From Alcanivorax sp. (GTDB taxonomy: Bacteria > Pseudomonadota > Gammaproteobacteria > Pseudomonadales > Alcanivoracaceae), in the NCBI RefSeq assembly GCF_002726155.1, contig NZ_PBSH01000039.1:62001-126000 (forward strand): a stretch of DNA of 64,000 nt. Direction: 5' to 3'. The notes below the pieces were generated by a model. That model saw only the letters and a program-made list of their open reading frames with translations, made no database searches and was not told the origin of the DNA. Made by a program: the position numbers and the translations under genes. The number at the start of each line of letters is the position of its first letter. Positions within the stretch are counted from its first letter, which is position 1. Below are positions 24,531 to 33,446 of the stretch, piece after piece.

Positions 24531-25625
24531 ATGAGGGTCTGGTTGAGCACAGCCATGCTGCTGTGCCTGCTATCAACGGCCTGGGCCGGGGATGATTGGC
24601 ATTACACCTTGCGTCCTGGTGATTCTCTATGGAAAGTCTGTCAACAGTTTGCCCAGTCTCCGCAAACCTGCTGGGGAGAGCTGGCTCGCTATAACGGGCT
24701 GGACAACCCCCATTCCCTGCGCCCCGGTAATGCCTTGCGGGTGCCGATCAGCTGGCTGAAAGAAAAGCCCATTCCCGCCACCGTGGATGCGGTTACCGGT
24801 GAAGTCATGTTGTACCCGGCCAGGGGCGGGGAGCCCCGTCAGCTGCAAAGCGGTGATGCGGTGGCATTTGGTGATGCCCTGGAAACGGCCGCGAAAAGCA
24901 GTGCCCGCCTGCGCTTTGCCGATCAGTCTGAAGTCTACATCAAGCCAGCCAGCCTGCTGGTGGTGAGCCGTTATCGTCGCTTTCTGGATAAGCAGAATGA
25001 ACGCACCGAGCTGCGTTTGCAGCGCGGTAATATTCGTAACAGCGTCACTCCCCGGCAAAGCGATGAAGCGTCTTTTGAAGTCTATACGCCCGGCGCCGTG
25101 GCGGCGGTGCGTGGCACGGAATATTACCTGAGTGTGGATGGTGCCGAGACCACGCGTAACGAAGTGATCGACGGGCGTGTGGATGTGGGCGCGCGCGGCA
25201 CCGATCGCCAGATCGAAGGCGGCTACGCTACCCTGGCCCGTCTGGATGAAGCGCCAATCGAACCGGTGGAGCTGCTGCCGGCGCCGGCCATGGAGGTGAG
25301 TGCCTCGCACACCGATGTGGTGGCGGTATGGCCGACCCAGGCCAAGGCCAGTGCTTATCTGCTGGAGCTCTATAGTCAGCCAGCAGGTCGGTTATTGACC
25401 CAGGCCCACCTGTCTACTGGCCATTGGCAAAAAGATCTGCCCACCGGGGATTACCGTCTGCTGGTGCGGGCGATAGATGAAAACGGCCTGCGGGGCCAGG
25501 AAAGCTGGCACGTATTTAGTGTAACCCCGGCACCGCCACCACCCCCTGAGCCCGAGCCGGAAAAAGAGTCGCATTGGGATCTGTGGGCCTTCGTCGGCGC
25601 GGCGGCTTTGCTGCTGGCACTATAA
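24531..25625 (+). CDS. Exported LysM-FecR domain protein with C-terminal membrane anchor
   Basis: A 364-residue protein: a signal peptide (cleaved after STAWA), one LysM domain (residues 24-75: YTLRPGDSLWKVCQQFA, LRPGNALRVP) that should bind peptidoglycan, then a FecR domain (about 115-235, with YTPGAVAAVRGTEYYLSVDG). A fibronectin-like segment (about 250-330), a proline-rich stretch (PAPPPPPEPEPEKE) and one terminal hydrophobic helix follow. FecR domains here are periplasmic sensors, not cytoplasmic anti-sigma. ATG 24531 has AAGGA before it. It sits between a regulator and a CHASE2 kinase, so it probably feeds a cell-wall signal to the kinase. Confidence 0.88.
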   Translation: MRVWLSTAMLLCLLSTAWAGDDWHYTLRPGDSLWKVCQQFAQSPQTCWGELARYNGLDNPHSLRPGNALRVPISWLKEKPIPATVDAVTGEVMLYPARGGEPRQLQSGDAVAFGDALETAAKSSARLRFADQSEVYIKPASLLVVSRYRRFLDKQNERTELRLQRGNIRNSVTPRQSDEASFEVYTPGAVAAVRGTEYYLSVDGAETTRNEVIDGRVDVGARGTDRQIEGGYATLARLDEAPIEPVELLPAPAMEVSASHTDVVAVWPTQAKASAYLLELYSQPAGRLLTQAHLSTGHWQKDLPTGDYRLLVRAIDENGLRGQESWHVFSVTPAPPPPPEPEPEKESHWDLWAFVGAAALLLAL

Positions 25626-25628
25626 ATC

Positions 25629-28223
25629 ATGCGCAATCGTCTGAGCCCGGATCAGCGCCGTTATCTGGCAGAGCATGTATCGGTGCTATGCCTGGTGGTG
25701 GGGCTGTGTGCACTGCTGACAATCAGCGGTGCGCTCTCCTTTGTCGACCGCTATATCTACGACAACCTGCTGCAAACGCTCCCGGATGATCCATCCCAGG
25801 ATGTGGTGATCGTCGGTATTGATGAATACAGCCTGCGTGAAATCGGTCGCTGGCCCTGGGATCGCAAAGTCCACGCACAATTGATTGACCGGTTGACCGA
25901 CATGGGCGCCCGTGCGGTGCTCATGGACCTGATTCTTTCCGAACCGGACCGCAATAACCCGGATTCCGACCTGGCCCTGGTACAGGCCATGGCGGCTAAC
26001 GGACATGTCTACCTGCCGGTACATGTGGAGCAATTGCGCGCCGGCGGGCAGTTAATCGAAGTGCTGCCCTATTCGCCGTTTGCCCGCGCCGCGGCCGGGC
26101 TGGGGCATGTGGACCTGGAGCTGGATACCGATGGCGTGGCCCGCTCGGTCTATATGCGCTCGGGGATTGGCCAGGCCTGGTGGCCCCATATCACCCAGAC
26201 ATTGCTGGTGCAGGAAGGCATTCTGTCCGAACAGGTCTTCCCGGCGGACAAGGGCGAAGAGTTCTCCGGGCTGGCCAATGTGCGGCGCTATCATCGCTAT
26301 ATTCCCTTTGTCAGTGGCCCCAACAGTTACCCCCAGGTGTCGGCAGTGGAGCTGCTGGAAAACCTGATTCCCGAGCAACTGATCCGCGACAAGATTGTGC
26401 TGATTGGTGCCACCGCCGCCGGCCTGGGCGACATGCTGCCGACTCCCATGGCAAGCAAGGGCGAGCTGATGGCCGGGGTGGAAATCAATGCCAACCTGCT
26501 GGATGCCCTGCGCTCGGACCGGCTGGTGCGCGACCTGCCCATGCCCAGCGCACTGGTGTTGGGAGTGGTGCTGGCGTTGCTGGCGCCATTGCTGCTGCCC
26601 TATGTGTTGCCGCGCTGGAGTATGCCGTTGGTGTTTGCCGTGCTGTTGCTGTGCATGCTGGTGAGCATGGCCACGCTGATTTCCCTGCGGTTGTGGTTCC
26701 CGCCGTCTGCGGCCATGGCCTCGGCGATCATGGCTTATCCATTGTGGACCTGGCGGCGGCTGGAATACTCCCTGTCCTATATGCGTAATGCCCTGGAACG
26801 GTTGTCGGAATACAGTGACCTGAACCAGCGCCTGACGCAGCCGTCCACGCTGGAGCAGATGGGGCGCATGCTGGAGCAGGTGTTGCCGGTACGTTCCTGG
26901 CGCCTACTGGGCGGCGAGAAACCCTTGCGGGGTGGCGACAGCCTGCCGGCGGCAACCTGGAAGGGCGCGCTGGCGCGCCAGTACCGGTTCCGTCACGAAG
27001 GCCGTCGCTATGAGCTGGATCTGGTCTGGGACCAGGCGCTGCACGCGGATACCTACGATTACTGGGTGCGCGCCATGCTGGTCCGTATCCGTACCCGGGC
27101 GCCCAATGTGGGGCCGCGCTATGAAGTACTGGAAAAGCACATCGAACGGTTGCGCCGGGAGGAAGAGCGCCAGGAAGCCCTGACCCGCTTCTTTCAGGTC
27201 ACCCTGGCACAGATTCGCGAAGGGGTGGTGATCGCCGATGCCTGTGGGGTGATTGTTTACGCCAACCCCCAGGCGGCCTTCCTGTTGGGCCTGGAAATGG
27301 GAGCCCTGGATGCCGGGCAGCCCATGGTCACGGACCTGGACCGGGAGCTGGAACTGCGCGAGCAAAGTTGGGATGCCCTGCTGTGCCGGACTCTGGGCGA
27401 AGGCCGCACCCAGGTGGAGTGTCGCAACCGTCAGGGCACCGACCTGTATCTGGATATGTTGCTGGTGCATGCTGGCGACAATCCGGGCCGGATGATGATC
27501 ATTTCCTTCAAGGACATCAGCGATGTGAAGCAGGCGATGCGGGCCCGTTCCGAAATGCTGGATTTCCTCTCCCACGACCTGCGCTCGCCCATGGTGTCGG
27601 TGCTGGCGCTCACGGAAAAAATGCGCCAGAGCGGCGATCATGAGGGTCTGCCTGCCTTCCTCGATAATGTTCAGCACTATGCCCAACGCAACCTGAACAT
27701 TGCCGAGCAATTCCTGCAGTTGGCACGGGTGGAAGCGGTGGAATCCGTGGAAATGAATGAGCAGGACATGCTCGACGTGGTCGAAAGTGCCATCGATCAG
27801 GTGCAGATTCAGGCGCAGCAGCGTGATATCACCCTGCGGTTCGAATACGACCCGGACCAGGAGGTCTGGGTGCTGGGCAACAATGAGCTGCTGGAACGCC
27901 TGGTCGTGAACCTGCTGACCAATGCGGTGAAATACAGCCATGAGGGCAGTTCCGTTGATGTGACCTTGTATGCGCAGGACAATCAGGTGGGCTGTGAAGT
28001 GCGTGACCGGGGGGTAGGGATTCCGCCGGAATTCCAGGAGCGGCTGTTCGATCGTTTCAGCCGGGCCAGCACCAGCGGCGGTGCCCGCACCCGTGGGGCC
28101 GGCATGGGCCTGCGTTTCGTCAAGGTGGTTACCGAACGTCATGGCGGCGAGGTTCGGGTGCACAGTGTGGTCAGCGAAGGCAGTCGCTTTACCCTGCTGT
28201 TGCCGCGTATTGAACTGGCCTGA
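25629..28223 (+). CDS. CHASE2-PAS sensor histidine kinase
   Basis: An 864-residue kinase starting 3 bp after the FecR gene. One N-terminal helix, a CHASE2 periplasmic domain (about 40-300; VVIVGIDEYSLREIGRWPWDR is its opening), then three helices (about 310-385). A coiled linker, a PAS domain (about 520-635), HisKA with the phospho-His at residue 649 (FLSHDLRSPM), and an HATPase with NLLTNAVKYS, DRGVGIP and GAGMGLRFVK. CHASE2 with FecR is a recurrent pairing in proteobacteria. It would phosphorylate the OmpR-type regulator two genes upstream. All key residues are present. Confidence 0.92.
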   Translation: MRNRLSPDQRRYLAEHVSVLCLVVGLCALLTISGALSFVDRYIYDNLLQTLPDDPSQDVVIVGIDEYSLREIGRWPWDRKVHAQLIDRLTDMGARAVLMDLILSEPDRNNPDSDLALVQAMAANGHVYLPVHVEQLRAGGQLIEVLPYSPFARAAAGLGHVDLELDTDGVARSVYMRSGIGQAWWPHITQTLLVQEGILSEQVFPADKGEEFSGLANVRRYHRYIPFVSGPNSYPQVSAVELLENLIPEQLIRDKIVLIGATAAGLGDMLPTPMASKGELMAGVEINANLLDALRSDRLVRDLPMPSALVLGVVLALLAPLLLPYVLPRWSMPLVFAVLLLCMLVSMATLISLRLWFPPSAAMASAIMAYPLWTWRRLEYSLSYMRNALERLSEYSDLNQRLTQPSTLEQMGRMLEQVLPVRSWRLLGGEKPLRGGDSLPAATWKGALARQYRFRHEGRRYELDLVWDQALHADTYDYWVRAMLVRIRTRAPNVGPRYEVLEKHIERLRREEERQEALTRFFQVTLAQIREGVVIADACGVIVYANPQAAFLLGLEMGALDAGQPMVTDLDRELELREQSWDALLCRTLGEGRTQVECRNRQGTDLYLDMLLVHAGDNPGRMMIISFKDISDVKQAMRARSEMLDFLSHDLRSPMVSVLALTEKMRQSGDHEGLPAFLDNVQHYAQRNLNIAEQFLQLARVEAVESVEMNEQDMLDVVESAIDQVQIQAQQRDITLRFEYDPDQEVWVLGNNELLERLVVNLLTNAVKYSHEGSSVDVTLYAQDNQVGCEVRDRGVGIPPEFQERLFDRFSRASTSGGARTRGAGMGLRFVKVVTERHGGEVRVHSVVSEGSRFTLLLPRIELA

Positions 28224-28337
28224 GACTGGGACGATAACGCTGCGCGAGGGGCTGTCTCCCCCGTTAGCAGATGCTCTGGCATGGCGGATTCCTGGCCCGG
28301 TATGCGCCGTGAAGCCTCCGGCGTAACATCAAGCGTT

Positions 28338-28365
28338 TTGTCCCTACGGCTGGAGCGGGTATAAT
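28338..28365 (+). promoter_or_regulatory. Sigma-70-type promoter before the cytochrome genes
   Basis: TTGTCC (28338) and TATAAT (28360) are spaced by 16 bp. The start codon of the first cytochrome gene is about 75 bp downstream. Confidence 0.6.
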
Positions 28366-28438
28366 CGCCAGCCGCAGCGCCCACAAGAGGCCGTTAAGGG
28401 CTTCCCGCGGCGAACCACAGAGAATTAGAGGTGTAATT

Positions 28439-28906
28439 GTGAAAAAGATGCTGACTGCCAGCCTGGTCCTGGTCGCTACCCTGTTTGCCGCCGGTAGCGT
28501 GGCTGCCAAGAGCACCAAGGAAATCTCCCCTTACCCGCTGGGCGAGCGCTCTGTATTCAGTGATCGCGCCATCGAAGAGCGTATTAAGCCGGTGGGCTCT
28601 GTGTGTGTGGAAGGCGACGAATGTGGCAGCGCTGCCGCCCCGGCCGAAGAAGTGGCCAGTGGCCCCCGTTCCGGTGAGCAGGTGTACAACGCCTCCTGTG
28701 CCGCCTGTCATGGCACTGGCGCTGCCGGCGCTCCGAAAGTGGGTGATGCTGCCTCCTGGGCTCCGCACATCGCCAAAGGCGAAGCCACCATGCTGAAGAA
28801 CGCCATCAATGGCATCAATGCCATGCCCCCGAAAGGCATGTGCATGGATTGCTCTGATGACGAACTCAAAGACGCTATCGAATACATGGTCAGCAAGAGT
28901 CAATAA
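28439..28906 (+). CDS. Periplasmic cytochrome c5-type monoheme protein
   Basis: A 155-residue exported protein starting at GTG 28439 with MKK...AAGSVAA as signal peptide. A linker of about 50 residues rich in acidic residues precedes a class I c5-type heme domain: CAACH binds heme, and NAMPPKGMCMDCSDDE supplies the sixth-ligand Met region and the extra C-x-x-C pair typical of cytochrome c5. It carries electrons in the periplasm. It is followed two bases later by a second c5-type gene with the same C-terminal block, so the pair arose by duplication and is cotranscribed. Confidence 0.92.
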   Translation: MKKMLTASLVLVATLFAAGSVAAKSTKEISPYPLGERSVFSDRAIEERIKPVGSVCVEGDECGSAAAPAEEVASGPRSGEQVYNASCAACHGTGAAGAPKVGDAASWAPHIAKGEATMLKNAINGINAMPPKGMCMDCSDDELKDAIEYMVSKSQ

Positions 28907-28908
28907 TC

Positions 28909-29274
28909 TTGTTGAGACTCCGCTGGTCCTTACCCGGAATCATGCTGTCAGCGCTGGTGCTGGCAGCCTGCTCCGACGACAGCGCCCCGGACACGACGGC
29001 TACCGACAAGGCAGCGGCGCGTGACGGGGCGCAGTTGTATAAGCAGTACTGTGTGACCTGTCACGGTTCCGGTGCGCTGGGCGCTCCCGGTGTCGGCAAG
29101 GAGCATCGCCTTTACTGGTCGCACGAGGTCGAAGAAGAAGGTTTCGATACTCTGGTGCAGGAAGCGATCAATGGCATCAACTCGATGCCTCCTCGCGGTG
29201 GATGCTTCGATTGCAGCGACGACGAAATTCGCAGCACCGTGATTTACATGCTGCAGAAAAGTGGGGCGAAATAA
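28909..29274 (+). CDS. Lipoprotein cytochrome c5-type monoheme protein
   Basis: A 121-residue protein with a lipobox (LVLAAC), so a membrane-anchored version of the preceding cytochrome. Heme site CVTCH, then NSMPPRGGCFDCSDDE with the c5-type cysteine pair. The start is taken at TTG 28909, which gives basic residues before the lipobox helix; ATG 28942 would leave no n-region. The N-terminal linker of the paralog is lost. The two may pass electrons between the quinol-oxidising chain and a terminal oxidase or a periplasmic enzyme; the partner is not in the window. Confidence 0.88.
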   Translation: MLRLRWSLPGIMLSALVLAACSDDSAPDTTATDKAAARDGAQLYKQYCVTCHGSGALGAPGVGKEHRLYWSHEVEEEGFDTLVQEAINGINSMPPRGGCFDCSDDEIRSTVIYMLQKSGAK

Positions 29275-29279
29275 GAGAC

Positions 29280-29430
29280 GCTGCACGCTGCACGCTGCAC
29301 GCAACAACGCGAAATAATTCTTCTGTCTTGTAACGCAAAGAGGCCGCGCCCCAAACGGAAGCGCGGCCTCTTTGCGTTGGGAGCCTGTAGAGCGTTCCCG
29401 TGTTGTTGCGTGCAGCGTGTGGCGTGCGGC
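29280..29430. repeat. Palindromic element of 7-bp iterations around a terminator hairpin
   Basis: GCTGCAC x3 and GCAACAA (29280-29307) form the left arm. TTGTTGC, GTGCAGC, GTGTGGC and GTGCGGC (29403-29430) form the right arm, which on the other strand reads GCCGCAC, GCCACAC, GCTGCAC, GCAACAA. Between them, CGCAAAGAGGCCGCGC and GCGCGGCCTCTTTGCG (29334-29376) make a strong hairpin that could terminate both the cytochrome operon and rep. Confidence 0.8.
29334..29376. terminator. Strong 16-bp hairpin between convergent cytochrome and rep genes
   Basis: Perfect arms CGCAAAGAGGCCGCGC / GCGCGGCCTCTTTGCG with an 11-base loop. The A/T-bearing stem base gives short T-runs on both strands, consistent with bidirectional termination. 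Confidence 0.75.
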
Positions 29431-29435
29431 GTTAC

Positions 29436-31457
29436 CTAATCCAGCAACGCCCGAAGGTTGGCAATGCTGGCTTCTGCTACCGCCGTTTCCTTTTCTTCGT
29501 CTTTAATCATGCCGATCCCCAGAAAGTCGATATCGTCCTGGGGCATTTCATCCACGAAGCGGCTGGCGGTGGTGTCGATTCGCTCGCCGTATTGTTTGCG
29601 CGTCAGCGCCTGGGTCATGGCCAGGGTTTCCCTGGCGCGGGTGATGCCCACGTACATGAGGCGGCGCTCTTCGACGATGTTGTCTTCTTCGATGCTGGTG
29701 CGGTGGGGCAGGAACTCTTCTTCTACGCCCATCATGTAGACGTGGGGAAATTCCAGGCCTTTGGAAGCGTGCAGCGTCATTAGCTGCACCCGGTCGGAAT
29801 CGTCTTCTTCCTGTTGTTGTTCGAGCATGTCCAGCAGTACCAGTTTCTTGATCACCGATTCCAGATCGCTGGCGCCCTCTTCTTCGTCTTCCTGTTTTTC
29901 CAGCATGCGCTCGATGCTGCGCACCAGTTGCCAGATGTTCTCGATATTCTTTTCACCGATGCGCGGGCTGGAGGCGTTCTGCATCAGCCAGCCTTCATAA
30001 TCCATATCGGTGATCAGTTCCTGCACTGCTTGCAGGCTGTTTTGGCCAAAGCAAAACTGCCGTTTGGCGTCCAGCCAGGCTTTAAACTTTTGTAGCTTTT
30101 CCGCAGCTTTGGGGTTCATGACTTCGCTGAGCGCAAAGTCATCACACACGTGGTACAGGCCTTGCTCGCGTTTGAGTGCCCAGGTGGCCAGCTTTTCCAG
30201 CGTAGCGGGGCCGATCTCCCGGCGCGGTGTGTTGATGATGCGGAGAAAGGCGTTGTCGTCGTCCGGGTTCACCAGCAGGCGCAGGTAGCACATCAGGTCC
30301 TTGATCTCGCTGCGCGAGAAGAAACTTTTGCCACCGGAGACCTTGTAGGGAATCGACAGGCTTTGCAGTTTCATTTCCAGAATGCGCGACTGAAAATTGC
30401 CACGATAAAGCACCGCAAAGTCTTTCCACTGCAGGCCTTTCTGCAGGCGGCGGTGAAAGATATCGCTGGCGATCCATTCGGTTTCTGCCTCTTCATCACG
30501 CAAGGCTGAAAAACGAATCGGTTCGCCGTAGCCGTAATCCGACCACAGGCTTTTTTCAAACTCGTGGGGGTTGTTGGCGATGACGGTGTTGGCGGCTTTG
30601 AGGATGCGCCCGGTGGAGCGGTAATTCTGTTCCAGCTTCACCACTTTCAGGGTCGGCCAGTCTTCCTGCAGCTGGGCCAGATTTTCCGGGCGGGCGCCGC
30701 GCCAGGCATAGATGGACTGGTCGTCATCGCCCACCACGGTGAACTTGCCCTCCGGCAGGGTGAGCATTTTCACCATCTCATATTGGGCACCGTTGGTGTC
30801 CTGGTATTCATCCACCAGCAGGTACTGAATGCGGTTGCGCCATTTCTCCAGAATGCGCGGCTGTTCGCGGAACATGCGCGCCGGCATCAGGATCAGGTCG
30901 TCGAAATCCACCGCATTACACACCCGTAGCATGCGGTCGTAACCGCCGTAGGCCATGGCCGCGCGCAGGTCGTCGTCGGTTTCGGCGGTGCTTACCGCTT
31001 CCTCGGGCAGTACCAGCGCGTTCTTCCAGTCGGAGATGCGTTTGTGGATCACATCCACCGCGTCCAGGTCTCGTTCCGATTCGCCCTGGCGCAGGATCTC
31101 CTTGAGGATTTCCTTGCTGTCGGCACCGTCCAGAATCGAGAAACCGTTGCGCAGGCCGCAGGCTTTCAATTCCGATTTAAGGATGCGCAGGCCCAGGTTG
31201 TGGAAGGTGGAGACAATCAGCCCCCGGGTCAGGTCGCGGCTGACCAGCTGTTGCACCCGTTCCTTCATTTCCCGGGACGCCTTGTTGGTGAAGGTCACCG
31301 CCGCGATATGGCGGGCCGGGATACCCCGCTCCTGAATCAGCCAGGCGATCTTGCGGGTGATCACGCTGGTTTTGCCGGAGCCCGCACCGGCCAGTACCAG
31401 CAGGGGGCCGTCCGCGTAGTTCACGGCTTCCTGCTGGCGGGGGTTAAGTTTGCTCAT
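29436..31457 (-). CDS. rep: ATP-dependent DNA helicase Rep
   Basis: A 673-residue UvrD-family helicase, the same length as E. coli Rep. Motif I GAGSGKT (near residue 29), motif Ia TFTNKASREMKERV, motif II VDEYQDTN, motif III DDDQSIYAWRGA, motif IV, motif V LMTLHASKGLEF and motif VI YVGITRARE are all present in order. Rep unwinds 3'-to-5' and removes proteins ahead of the replication fork. The N-terminus (LNPRQQEAVNYADGPLLVLA) fits Rep rather than UvrD. It is monocistronic, divergent from rsuA, and ends at the hairpin described above. Confidence 0.95.
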   Translation of the reverse strand: MSKLNPRQQEAVNYADGPLLVLAGAGSGKTSVITRKIAWLIQERGIPARHIAAVTFTNKASREMKERVQQLVSRDLTRGLIVSTFHNLGLRILKSELKACGLRNGFSILDGADSKEILKEILRQGESERDLDAVDVIHKRISDWKNALVLPEEAVSTAETDDDLRAAMAYGGYDRMLRVCNAVDFDDLILMPARMFREQPRILEKWRNRIQYLLVDEYQDTNGAQYEMVKMLTLPEGKFTVVGDDDQSIYAWRGARPENLAQLQEDWPTLKVVKLEQNYRSTGRILKAANTVIANNPHEFEKSLWSDYGYGEPIRFSALRDEEAETEWIASDIFHRRLQKGLQWKDFAVLYRGNFQSRILEMKLQSLSIPYKVSGGKSFFSRSEIKDLMCYLRLLVNPDDDNAFLRIINTPRREIGPATLEKLATWALKREQGLYHVCDDFALSEVMNPKAAEKLQKFKAWLDAKRQFCFGQNSLQAVQELITDMDYEGWLMQNASSPRIGEKNIENIWQLVRSIERMLEKQEDEEEGASDLESVIKKLVLLDMLEQQQEEDDSDRVQLMTLHASKGLEFPHVYMMGVEEEFLPHRTSIEEDNIVEERRLMYVGITRARETLAMTQALTRKQYGERIDTTASRFVDEMPQDDIDFLGIGMIKDEEKETAVAEASIANLRALLD

Positions 31458-31573
31458 GGGGCTCCGGTAACGCTGGGGGGTGAAATCGGGTCGCCATGAT
31501 ACCAGTGATGGCCCTGCACTCCAGACACCTTATGTCGGTTATCATGGCGGTTTTACGGATAACGGTTTTGCCC

Positions 31574-32263
31574 ATGCGTCTGGACTATTTTCTTGCCCAC
31601 AGTGCCGGCCTTACCCGCAAGGAGGCGAAAAAGCTGATCAGCGGCGGGGCGGTAACGGTCGCTGATGAGGCAAAGCCCAAAGCCAACCTGCAGTTGCGCC
31701 CGGATCAGGTGGTGATGTTGCATGGTGAAGTCGTGCAACTTCCCGGCCACCGTTACCTGATGCTGTACAAACCCGTTGATGTGGTCTGCTCCACGGACGA
31801 TCCGGAGCACCGCACGGTATTGGACCTGTTGCCGCCTGAGTTGCGCACCCAGGTGTACCCGGCCGGCCGGCTGGACCGGGATACCACCGGGCTGGTGCTG
31901 CTGACCTCCGACGGGCAGTGGTCCCACCGCCTCACGTCCCCGAACCATGCCTGTGGCAAGTGCTATCGGGTGACCTGCGCGGATCCGGTCAGTGACGAGG
32001 ATTTGCAGGCGTTGCGTGAGGGAATCCTGTTACGCGGCGAGGACAGCCCGACCTTGCCGGCCCTGGCTGAGCGAGTGAATACGCACACCTTGCGCCTGAC
32101 CATCACGGAAGGGCGCTACCATCAGGTCAAACGGATGCTGGCTGCCCGCGGTAACAAGGTGGTGGGGCTGCATCGGGAGCAGATCGGCGACATCGTACTG
32201 GATGCGGATCTGGCGCCAGGGGAGTTCCGGGCGCTGACAGAGGAAGAGGTCGCGGGCATCTAA
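31574..32263 (+). CDS. rsuA: 16S rRNA pseudouridine(516) synthase RsuA
   Basis: A 229-residue protein with an S4 RNA-binding domain (MRLDYFLAHSAGLTRKEAKK) and a pseudouridine synthase domain. The catalytic Asp is in AGRLDRDTTGLVLLT, and the C-terminal block ITEGRYHQVKRMLAARGNKV is nearly as in E. coli RsuA, as is LDADLAPGEFRALTEEE. It converts U516 of 16S rRNA to pseudouridine. ATG 31574 is chosen to match the family start; the longer open frame is upstream of the S4 domain. It is divergent from rep. Confidence 0.95.
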   Translation: MRLDYFLAHSAGLTRKEAKKLISGGAVTVADEAKPKANLQLRPDQVVMLHGEVVQLPGHRYLMLYKPVDVVCSTDDPEHRTVLDLLPPELRTQVYPAGRLDRDTTGLVLLTSDGQWSHRLTSPNHACGKCYRVTCADPVSDEDLQALREGILLRGEDSPTLPALAERVNTHTLRLTITEGRYHQVKRMLAARGNKVVGLHREQIGDIVLDADLAPGEFRALTEEEVAGI

Positions 32264-32282
32264 GAGGCTTTCTGCAACGCCG

Positions 32283-32423
32283 CTGTAGGAGTTCCCTTCC
32301 AGGGGACGAATCCGAGCCCTAGCGAGGTGACGGCATAGCAGGCGGCACCAGGTTATTAAAATGCGTCCTGCTACATCGGCCACGCTAACGCGTGGTTCGT
32401 CCCTCAAGAGGAACTCCTACAGC
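32283..32423. repeat. REP-like inverted pair (type TGTAGGAGTTCC)
   Basis: CTGTAGGAGTTCCCTTCCAG begins the left unit (followed by GGGACGAATCC) and TTCGTCCCTCAAGAGGAACT begins the right unit, which ends CCTACAGC. The units are inverted about 80 bp apart, in the gap between rsuA and the macro-domain gene. Related copies lie at 33.4, 38.6-38.8 and 49.9 kb. Confidence 0.78.
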
Positions 32424-32460
32424 GGCTCCGAAATCATTTTTTTGAACGTAGGGGCTTGTC

Positions 32461-32991
32461 ATGGCGCAACGTCAATTCGATACCGTCACCGTGGAAACCG
32501 TGCAGGGCGATATCGCCAACCAGCCGGACCTGGGTGCCATCGTCAGCGCGGCCAACGCCGAGTTGCGTATTGGCGGTGGGGTGGCTGGCGCCATTCACCG
32601 GGCCGCCGGACCGGGGCTTGAGAAGGAGTGCATTCCGCTGGGTCCCATCCGTCCCGGCAAAGCGGTGATCTCCGGCGGCCACAATTTGCCCAATGCCCAT
32701 GTGATTCATTGTCTCGGCCCGGTGTATGGCCGGGATGAACCGTCGGATCAGCTGTTGGCGTCCTGCTATCGGAAAGCGTTATTGCTGGCGGAGAAGAAGG
32801 GCATTGTCGCCATCGGGTTTCCCGCCATTTCCACCGGTGTTTTTGGCTATCCCATCGAGGAGGCCGCCGCTGTTACCCTGAAAGCGGTGGTCGAGGTTAC
32901 CCCCTCGTTGGATGCTGTTCGGACTATTCGTTTTGTCTTGTTTAGTGATGCTGACAAAGCGGTGTTTGATGAGGCGCTCATGGCGCTTTGA
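32461..32991 (+). CDS. Macro-domain protein, probable ADP-ribose deacylase/hydrolase
   Basis: A 176-residue single-domain protein that is a full macro domain. GDIANQ and IVSAANAELRIGGGVAGAIHRAAG (region from about residue 25) form the ADP-ribose pocket, as in YmdB-type O-acetyl-ADP-ribose deacetylases, and GFPAISTGVFGYP forms the phosphate loop. It probably removes or binds ADP-ribose adducts. The start ATG 32461 has GGGG upstream but no strong Shine-Dalgarno. It is followed after 45 bp by a small ABM-like protein on the same strand. The exact substrate is not deducible. Confidence 0.9.
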   Translation: MAQRQFDTVTVETVQGDIANQPDLGAIVSAANAELRIGGGVAGAIHRAAGPGLEKECIPLGPIRPGKAVISGGHNLPNAHVIHCLGPVYGRDEPSDQLLASCYRKALLLAEKKGIVAIGFPAISTGVFGYPIEEAAAVTLKAVVEVTPSLDAVRTIRFVLFSDADKAVFDEALMAL

Positions 32992-33036
32992 TAGGCAGTT
33001 TCCGATAGGCTTTTTTCTGAATCACAAGGAGTGAAA

Positions 33037-33333
33037 ATGTACGCTGTGATCTTCACCGCCACGGTCGGTGATCAGGACGAACGTTACGGTGACATGGCTG
33101 AAAAATTGCGTGATCTGGCCACGGCAGAATTTGGATGTAGCGGTTTTGTCAGTGCCACGGAAGGTAAGCAGGAAATTGCCATTTCCTATTGGCCGGATGA
33201 AGGAGCCATCAAAGCCTGGAAACAGCAGGCAGAGCACCAGGTGGCCCAGAGATTGGGTCAGCAGGGTTGGTACAAACACTACAAGGTGGAAGTGGTGAAA
33301 GTCCTGCGGGCCTATTCGGGGGAGCCCCTGTAA
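33037..33333 (+). CDS. ABM-like ferredoxin-fold protein
   Basis: A 98-residue protein with the compact alpha/beta ferredoxin-like pattern of the antibiotic biosynthesis monooxygenase (ABM) superfamily: YAVIFTATV at the start, a helix, FVSATEGKQEIAISYWPDEGAI, and QQGWYKHYKVEVVKV at the end. Members are oxygen-dependent or heme-linked, or have no enzyme activity. ATG 33037 follows AAGGAG with seven bases between; GTG 33031 is less likely. It lies downstream of the macro-domain gene and may be cotranscribed. Function unknown. Confidence 0.82.
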   Translation: MYAVIFTATVGDQDERYGDMAEKLRDLATAEFGCSGFVSATEGKQEIAISYWPDEGAIKAWKQQAEHQVAQRLGQQGWYKHYKVEVVKVLRAYSGEPL

Positions 33334-33361
33334 CGACACAGCGATAAAACGGCTTTAGGGG

Positions 33362-33437
33362 GCTTCTTGAGGGTCGAATCCGAGCTTGGCTCGGTCCCCG
33401 GGGATTATTCGCGTCGCTCAAGCGACGTTTCTGTAGA
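33362..33437. repeat. REP-like element, short variant
   Basis: CTTCTTGAGGGTCGAATCC at the left and CGTCGCTCAAGCGACG, then TTTCTGTAG, at the right. The right part contains a perfect 7-bp stem CGTCGCT / AGCGACG. It resembles the right end of the 38.6-38.8 kb copy. Confidence 0.6.
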
Positions 33438-33446
33438 AAGATAAAA

